Shown one piece after another: positions 59,075 through 64,000 of a DNA stretch of 64,000 nucleotides. The position numbers and the translations under genes are program-made. Origin of the DNA: Klebsiella oxytoca NBRC 105695. GTDB taxonomy: Bacteria > Pseudomonadota > Gammaproteobacteria > Enterobacterales > Enterobacteriaceae. Positions within the stretch are counted from its first letter, which is position 1, and the number at the start of each line of letters is the position of its first letter. The notes under the pieces are model-generated. The model had not been told where the DNA came from, did not search any database, and saw nothing but the letters and a program-made list of their open reading frames with translations. The stretch lies in NCBI RefSeq assembly GCF_001598695.1, contig NZ_BCZK01000004.1, positions 1 through 64,000 on the forward strand, given 5' to 3'.

Positions 59075-59605
59075 TTACTCTTCAACATAACCGTTATAAC
59101 GCAGAATAGATTTTAAATTGCGATAGCCAAGATAATCCTGGATAGAGTCATCATCTATGCCTTTTTTACCCAATTCATATCCGCAAGCATGGCGCAGCAT
59201 CCGCGGGTGAATATTTTGCTTCAGTTTCGCCAGCTCACAGCATTCACGAATGATTTGATAAAAACGCTGGCGAGTCATCTGATTTCCCCGCGAAGAGATA
59301 AAGAGTAAATCATTATGGGCTGGATAACACTCTCTGGCCAACAGCCAGCGCTGTAATGAGATAATCTCTTTGGGTTGTAATGGATGATACCCCGAGATAC
59401 CGTGACGCGCCCGGCGAATATAAATTCGTTTTCCCGGCAGGTCGACATCCCGCAAAGTTAATGCGGTAATTTCATTAATCCGACAACCGTGCAAAAAGCA
59501 CATTTGGATCATGCAGCTATTTCTCTCGGGGTGCGCACAATAATGTGCGGCAAGCACCAGGCGCTCAACGTCTTTAACGCTCAGATATTCCGTCTCATCC
59601 TGCAT
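59075..59605 (-). CDS. FimB/FimE-like tyrosine recombinase with altered catalytic residues
   Basis: A 176-residue protein resembling the FimB/FimE invertases that switch fimbrial promoters. ATG at 59605 has GGAA upstream; a start at 59626 would give 183 residues. The catalytic Arg is present in GCRINEITALTLRD, the second Arg in PRMLRHACGYEL, and the tyrosine nucleophile in SILRYNGY. Three other active-site positions differ from FimB/FimE as I recall them: the beta-hairpin Lys (RLKNG type) reads RARHG, the HxxR His reads Arg in HPRMLRH, and the LGHRN His reads Tyr in LGYRN. The C-terminus is also shorter. It is the last gene of the fimbrial operon, 34 bp after the minor pilin, not upstream of the pilin genes as fimB and fimE are. 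Confidence 0.8.
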   Translation of the reverse strand: MQDETEYLSVKDVERLVLAAHYCAHPERNSCMIQMCFLHGCRINEITALTLRDVDLPGKRIYIRRARHGISGYHPLQPKEIISLQRWLLARECYPAHNDLLFISSRGNQMTRQRFYQIIRECCELAKLKQNIHPRMLRHACGYELGKKGIDDDSIQDYLGYRNLKSILRYNGYVEE

Positions 59606-59639
59606 ATGACATTCCTTTTCATCCATTTAATACATACAA

Positions 59640-60149
59640 TTACTGATAGGTAAAAGTCAGCTGCACCACCGACTCGAATTTTCCCACTTTTGCTCCGCCC
59701 TGCGTTGAATATAAGCGCGCGGCCAGCGGGAATTCGCCTTTGCCGGTGCTACCGTTAATAGCAATAGTCATCCGATCCTGGTTTTTATAGGTTGTGGAAT
59801 GATCGGTATTGGTTATCTGCAGCGCGATATTTTGCGCCGCATCGCTGGCGGCCATATTGGCGAAATGCGTGGCATCATCGCCGTCGGTCACGCCATCAAA
59901 TTTCACCGTCGCTTTCGTCGTACCCGCCGGGCAATTTTCAACGTTCAGGCTAAAGGTTTTCCACTCAGAAGCGGTGCCGGCAGTTTGAAAATCGATATTC
60001 AGCAGCGTGCCGAAATTCACCTCCTGATACTTCGTATCGGTGCTGACGTCGCAGGGGAGATAATATATATTACCCTTCACGTTCAGAGGGATGCCGCCCC
60101 AGGATGAAAAAACAGGCAGCAGCAATGCCAGCCATAGCGCCTTTTTCAT
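59640..60149 (-). CDS. Minor fimbrial subunit (type 1-like pilin)
   Basis: A 169-residue pilin-fold precursor with a signal peptide of about 18 residues (SSWGG). Paired cysteines in YYLPCDVS and NVENCPAGT, about 40 residues apart, form the conserved pilin disulfide. The beta-zipper terminal segment ends VQLTFTYQ with the penultimate tyrosine recognised by chaperones. Size and position next to the adhesin suggest a tip adaptor such as FimF or FimG. Codon and base composition are AT-richer than the men genes, consistent with acquisition. It is 12 bp after the adhesin stop. Confidence 0.87.
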   Translation of the reverse strand: MKKALWLALLLPVFSSWGGIPLNVKGNIYYLPCDVSTDTKYQEVNFGTLLNIDFQTAGTASEWKTFSLNVENCPAGTTKATVKFDGVTDGDDATHFANMAASDAAQNIALQITNTDHSTTYKNQDRMTIAINGSTGKGEFPLAARLYSTQGGAKVGKFESVVQLTFTYQ

Positions 60150-60161
60150 TATTCACTCCTG

Positions 60162-61205
60162 CTATTCGATTTCTGCTTGAATGGTTGCCGTCGCCGTAAA
60201 TCCGCCGCCATCGGGTACATTCCCGGTGGTATTAATCGGATAGATTTTCATGGTCGTGTCCCCTTTCTGGGTCGCGTAATTCAGATTGACCGGCAGCATT
60301 CCGGATATAACGGGGATTTTGACACCAGTAATATTTTCTATACGAACCGCAATATCACTATTTGTGGTCGCCAGCGCGGTACTGTCATTCGTATCCGCCG
60401 TTCCCTGGAAGGAAAGCGCAATTTTTACCCCTGAGGAAATATTAGTACAGGCTACCGTCATATTGACAACATGCGGCGTAAAGCCCGTCGGCATCTGACC
60501 TGAAGTTTTAAAGTTATTCGCGGCAATATCGCCGAAGTCGATATTAATCGGCTGACCGGTATTAATCTCGCAGGACTGCGGTACTGTTACCGAGCCGCTC
60601 ATTGAGATCTGCGTGAGAGGAATACTGCTATAGCTCCCCGTTTTCCGCGACCCGTAAACGTTCAGGATCACCGTTGGCGGGATCGTCACCTGACCGACGA
60701 ACGGCCGGGTAAAGTAGAGCGAGATATATCCCACTGAACCGGTATTAAACAGCGTACCGCCCGGGTTACAGGCATAACCCTGATTATTTAGATTGCTTTT
60801 ATCCTGAATGGGCGTCGGTAAATACTGATTCACCCCGCCGGCAATAAATAGCTCGCTGGCGATTTCCAGATATTTATTCAGCTGATAATAATTCAAGCCG
60901 CTTCGGGTTTGCGTCGCGACTAATCCCGGAACAGTGGCTCGAAAATACGTAGTACCAGTAACATCGCTACCGCAATCACATTTCGCTTGATAGGTTCCCC
61001 CGGTAGTCCAATGGTACAGACGAGGGAACGCCATTCCGGCCTGGTTTTGCGAAGGGTTAGTAAAAGTTTCAATAAATGAAAAGCTGTCCTGGAAAGGAGC
61101 TCCGCCATTACCCGTATTCTGACACCAGCCCGTTTCCGCCATAATCTGCGGCGATATCGCCAGCGCCGCCAGACCGGTCAGTAATCCCCATGAAAATCGT
61201 TTCAT
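60162..61205 (-). CDS. Two-domain fimbrial tip adhesin
   Basis: A 347-residue precursor with a signal peptide of about 23 residues (SPQIMA). The N-terminal half (about residues 24-190) would be the receptor-binding domain and contains cysteines in GWCQNTG, CDCGSD and GYACNPGG. The C-terminal half (about 200-347) is a pilin domain with cysteines in VPQSCEINTG and MTVACTNIS, ending TATIQAEIE. Two-domain architecture and placement between usher and minor pilin indicate a FimH-type tip adhesin. The lectin domain is not close to FimH by eye, so the receptor is unknown. Confidence 0.87.
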   Translation of the reverse strand: MKRFSWGLLTGLAALAISPQIMAETGWCQNTGNGGAPFQDSFSFIETFTNPSQNQAGMAFPRLYHWTTGGTYQAKCDCGSDVTGTTYFRATVPGLVATQTRSGLNYYQLNKYLEIASELFIAGGVNQYLPTPIQDKSNLNNQGYACNPGGTLFNTGSVGYISLYFTRPFVGQVTIPPTVILNVYGSRKTGSYSSIPLTQISMSGSVTVPQSCEINTGQPINIDFGDIAANNFKTSGQMPTGFTPHVVNMTVACTNISSGVKIALSFQGTADTNDSTALATTNSDIAVRIENITGVKIPVISGMLPVNLNYATQKGDTTMKIYPINTTGNVPDGGGFTATATIQAEIE

Positions 61206-61224
61206 TGTCTCTGCATCCTTTCGA

Positions 61225-63774
61225 TTAACGGCATAGCCCCTGGGCTACGATAATGCCGGTGAGGCTTTTCCCTGACGGCAGCGCATACTGGACCCGGCAG
61301 CGATCTTGCGCGCTGGCCCCCCACTTCACGTTAAGTACGCCGCTAGATTCCAGCCCGGTCAGATAGACCTGGCCGCTATCGCCAACGATAAAAGCTTGCT
61401 CAGATGACGCGGCTCCAGGAATGCTGACCATGGCGCCAAAAGGCACCGGCCGCCCGTTATCCTGACGCACCGTCATCAGCACCCGGCTACCGACGCTGGT
61501 AGCGTAATTAGCGCGCACTACCGCCCCGCGGGTTGGCACCACCGTTTGCGTCGTTAGCTCAAGGTCGACATCATCCGGCATCGTGCTGGTATCAAGCGTT
61601 AAGGTGTTTTTACGATACGGCGAGGTGTAAGGCACCAGGGCATAGCCCCGCCAGTCGGTTCTGACGCCGGTCTGGTTGTTGATGCCAACGCCAGCGGCGC
61701 CTGGTGCTTTAACTAAAGCGAGGGTTTCACCAAATGGCTGCCCGAGCGTCAGCCCATTCTCATGCGCCAGAACTCCGCCGCGCAGGGCGTAGTTAAGGCG
61801 GTGGCTATATTTATCATGACTGTAGCCGCCGGTCAGTTCCGCGTAGGTCGCACGCCAGTCGGCGTTAACGCTACCGCTCTCCCCTCTTCCCTGGCTGGTG
61901 TAACCTTCCTGTACGCTCCAGCTCAGGTTGTTACGCTCCAGCAAGGTACCGGAGAGGCCCAGGTTGTTGGTCGTGGAGCCATTTTTGCTGCTGTTAAGGG
62001 AGTAGTTGGCATAGACCGGATTAGGTAGCCAGTCGCCCAGCGGTATGCTGATGCTTAAGGCGAACAGATGGTCTTCATCATTACGTTTACCGGTGTTCTG
62101 ATCGGTGGTATTGCGATTGTAGCTATAGTTCATGCTATAGCTGATGCCGCGCCAGCTATTGTTGTAACCGACGCCCACGGACTCCATGGTACGACCGGTG
62201 TTCCAGTAGTCCTCGCGAATATAGCTTAGCGATAGCGACCCCATCTCATCGCCAAGACTCTGGCTGATCGTCACCTCTCCCCGGTTGCGCCGCCGTTCCA
62301 CTGAAGGCGTATAGGCGTCATCGCGATAGGTATCCAGCACCTCCTGCATATCCCAGTAACCGCTGGTGGCATAGCGATATCCTGCCAGGCTGACGTTGGT
62401 CCCTAATCCCGGAAGATCTTTGCTGTAACGAAGACGAACCGACTGACCGCTCTCTTTATCTTTATCCTGGCGATTCGACCAGGCCTGGGTAACGTCGGTC
62501 GACACGGCTCCCAGTTCGCCGAGGTTTTTGCCCATACCCAACGCCAGCGACTGATATTTGCTACTAAACTGACCGCCGCCGTACAACGTCCATCCCCATG
62601 GCAGACCGTAGATGGCCGTTGCCTGAGAGAGAGGCGTCTCGTCAATACTGTTGTCGTAGGCGCGATACACCCCAGTAGTTACGCTATATTTCAGACGCCC
62701 TTCACGCTGCAGAACGGGGAGTGAAGCATAGGGCACGATCAGGTTCTGCTCGCTGCCATCGGCCTCTTTGATAGTCACAGACAGATCGCCAGAACCCCCG
62801 GTCGGATACATATCGGTGATTTCAAATGCCCCGGGGGAGACATAGGTCTGATAAATCTCATAGCCGTTCTGGCGAATAATGACCTGGGCGTTAGTCCGCG
62901 CGATCCCGCGCACAACCGGCGCATAGCCGCGCAGGCTTTCCGGCAGCATATCGTCATCGGAAGCCAGCATCGCTCCGCGAAAGGGAATGCCTTCAAAAAC
63001 GTCGGCGTCGGTGCTACTGTCGCCCAGCGTCATCACCCCTTGCAGAGCATTAATATTGCGCTGCGCATAGGTGTAAACCGTATCCCAGCTGTTACTCGAC
63101 TCGCCGCCGCCGCTGCTGCGGGTCCAGGTCGTGTAGTTACGCAAACGCCACGGTCCGATGTTAATACCGGGACGGAGGTTAACGTATTGATTATCGCTAT
63201 CCGGCGTGTCGTTCTTGCGCGACCAGTTGTTGGCTCCGCTAAAAGCGTAATTCAGCAGCAGCGCCGTCACCCCGTCATCCCACTGTTTAGGATCGACCCA
63301 GCCCCGGGCTGCGCTGGACACTGCCGCCTGAGGGAAGCTTAATAACAGCCGCTGTTGGCTGAAACGAAACTCGGCTTTCGCCTGCGGTATGACGCTCATA
63401 TCCGCACAGTTTGCTGACTTACGCCCCAGGTCTGGAAACCGGGAGACGCGCACGCCCCATTCCGCAAGCTCTTCAACCTTCAGGCACGGCTGCAGTTCCG
63501 TTTTCCCGGCGCCTTCCCCCTGCTGAAAAGTCACATCGCGGGTATCCATAAAAACGTTATTAAGGTAAATATCCACCCGATAGCTGCCCGGCTGCTGGCC
63601 TCCGACCTGCTCATAGGCTGATAAATCCCTGATGCCCGTCTGAGGTCCATCCATTTCCAACAAGGCCGGGTTGAAAACATCCCGCGCCAGGACCTCGTCA
63701 CACAGCGGTAACAGCGCAACGGCCAGAGCTCCGGCTATCCGGTTAAGCCGCCATTTTTTATGATTATTTTTCAT
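61225..63774 (-). CDS. Outer membrane fimbrial usher
   Basis: An 849-residue FimD/PapC-type usher with a signal peptide of about 30 residues. The mature N-terminal domain (DVFNPALLEMDGPQT) binds chaperone-subunit complexes. A 24-strand barrel with plug follows (for example FRGAMLASDDDMLPESLRGYAPVVRG) with the conserved YEIYQTYVSPGAFEITD-type element. Two C-terminal plug domains (PFGAMVSIPGA, VYLTGL) end with the paired cysteines in DRCRVQYALP and the terminal GLCR. It sits between the chaperone and the adhesin, in the usual order. Length is typical. Confidence 0.95.
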   Translation of the reverse strand: MKNNHKKWRLNRIAGALAVALLPLCDEVLARDVFNPALLEMDGPQTGIRDLSAYEQVGGQQPGSYRVDIYLNNVFMDTRDVTFQQGEGAGKTELQPCLKVEELAEWGVRVSRFPDLGRKSANCADMSVIPQAKAEFRFSQQRLLLSFPQAAVSSAARGWVDPKQWDDGVTALLLNYAFSGANNWSRKNDTPDSDNQYVNLRPGINIGPWRLRNYTTWTRSSGGGESSNSWDTVYTYAQRNINALQGVMTLGDSSTDADVFEGIPFRGAMLASDDDMLPESLRGYAPVVRGIARTNAQVIIRQNGYEIYQTYVSPGAFEITDMYPTGGSGDLSVTIKEADGSEQNLIVPYASLPVLQREGRLKYSVTTGVYRAYDNSIDETPLSQATAIYGLPWGWTLYGGGQFSSKYQSLALGMGKNLGELGAVSTDVTQAWSNRQDKDKESGQSVRLRYSKDLPGLGTNVSLAGYRYATSGYWDMQEVLDTYRDDAYTPSVERRRNRGEVTISQSLGDEMGSLSLSYIREDYWNTGRTMESVGVGYNNSWRGISYSMNYSYNRNTTDQNTGKRNDEDHLFALSISIPLGDWLPNPVYANYSLNSSKNGSTTNNLGLSGTLLERNNLSWSVQEGYTSQGRGESGSVNADWRATYAELTGGYSHDKYSHRLNYALRGGVLAHENGLTLGQPFGETLALVKAPGAAGVGINNQTGVRTDWRGYALVPYTSPYRKNTLTLDTSTMPDDVDLELTTQTVVPTRGAVVRANYATSVGSRVLMTVRQDNGRPVPFGAMVSIPGAASSEQAFIVGDSGQVYLTGLESSGVLNVKWGASAQDRCRVQYALPSGKSLTGIIVAQGLCR

Positions 63775-63804
63775 TTTCTCTGGAACTCCCTGGCCAGACA
63801 GCCT

Positions 63805-64000
63805 CTACAAATTAGCGCGGTGCTGCGCGCCGATTCCGCCGTAATCGTTAATCAGCTTCCACTGCAAAGCGCCGGCGCTGCCGCGCGGTAGTTCAAAGCG
63901 CGCCGTTTCCCCTGGCCCCACCCAGTTGGCGTCCTTGACTTCGGCCCCGCCTATTTTGACCTCGGCGAAATTCATATAGAACGCGGTCGGATTGGTTACC
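63805..64000 (-). CDS. Periplasmic fimbrial chaperone (C-terminal fragment)
   Basis: Only the last 65 codons lie inside the window; the gene continues beyond the right edge. It reads NPTAFYMNFAEVKIGG, then VGPGETARFELP and ALQWKLINDYGG, ending AQHRANL. The NPT-FYM motif and the WKLINDYGG terminus are typical of PapD/FimC-type chaperones that donate a strand to pilins. It lies immediately upstream of the usher, with a 30-bp gap. Confidence 0.85.
   Translation of the reverse strand, partial: VTNPTAFYMNFAEVKIGGAEVKDANWVGPGETARFELPRGSAGALQWKLINDYGGIGAQHRANL

Noticed and set aside
1..64000. CRISPR arrays, tRNA or rRNA genes, complete insertion sequences or prophage
   Set aside because: No regularly spaced repeats, tRNA-like cloverleaf, rRNA segment, transposase or phage structural gene was recognised in the read.

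Overview
The window looks like enterobacterial core chromosome from the Klebsiella/Raoultella group. The gene order ecotin, mqo, yojI, alkB-ada-apbE, ompC, micF, rcsDB, rcsC, gyrA, ubiG, nrdAB-yfaE, glpQT, glpABC, rhmATDR, yfaY, yfaZ, nudI, menFDHBCE, elaA, rbn follows the Escherichia coli K-12 backbone with local insertions and losses. The porin resembles Klebsiella OmpK36. GyrA has Thr at position 83 where E. coli and K. pneumoniae have Ser. That points towards a non-pneumoniae relative (K. oxytoca complex, K. aerogenes or Raoultella), but species cannot be fixed from this sequence alone.

Layout. Positions 1-1295 are gene-poor and AT-rich. 1296-7829 holds an AI-2E/YdiK-type permease, ecotin, malate:quinone oxidoreductase, a SulP-type transporter without a STAS domain, and an MgtE magnesium channel. 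7998-12557 holds the YojI exporter, the alkylation repair pair alkB/ada with a recognisable Ada box, and the flavin transferase apbE. 12660-14214 is the ompC/micF divergent osmoregulatory locus with its OmpR sites. 14562-20789 is the Rcs phosphorelay (rcsD-rcsB, with rcsC convergent). Then come gyrA, ubiG, and the aerobic ribonucleotide reductase operon nrdA-nrdB-yfaE, whose promoter shows two DnaA boxes and two NrdR-like boxes. 28657-35398 is glycerol-3-phosphate metabolism: divergent glpTQ and glpABC with CRP and GlpR sites between them. 35421-39582 is the L-rhamnonate cluster rhmA-rhmT-rhmD-rhmR. 39787-44593 holds yfaY, yfaZ, a clade-3 catalase, a decayed Rpn-family gene and nudI. 44585-50484 is the tripartite tricarboxylate system (tctE-tctD, divergent tctC-tctB-tctA) followed by a DUF2238 membrane protein. 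50461-57484 is the menaquinone operon menF-menD-menH-menB-menC-menE, then elaA and rbn.

The right end (59075-64000) is an accessory chaperone-usher fimbrial operon read leftwards: chaperone (cut by the window edge), usher, two-domain tip adhesin, minor pilin, and a FimB/FimE-like tyrosine recombinase. Three catalytic positions of that recombinase appear to be substituted. It is the most unusual item here. No complete mobile element, tRNA, rRNA or CRISPR array was seen.

Functionally, the aerobic and anaerobic respiratory genes (mqo, glpABC, men), envelope stress and porin control (rcs, ompC/micF), DNA metabolism (gyrA, nrd, ada/alkB) and organic acid uptake (glpT, tct, rhmT) are ordinary core functions. 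The accessory content is the fimbrial operon, the catalase and the Rpn remnant. Start codons were adjusted where a Shine-Dalgarno sequence or the family's usual length favoured an internal start. Comparisons with E. coli proteins are from memory, not from a search.
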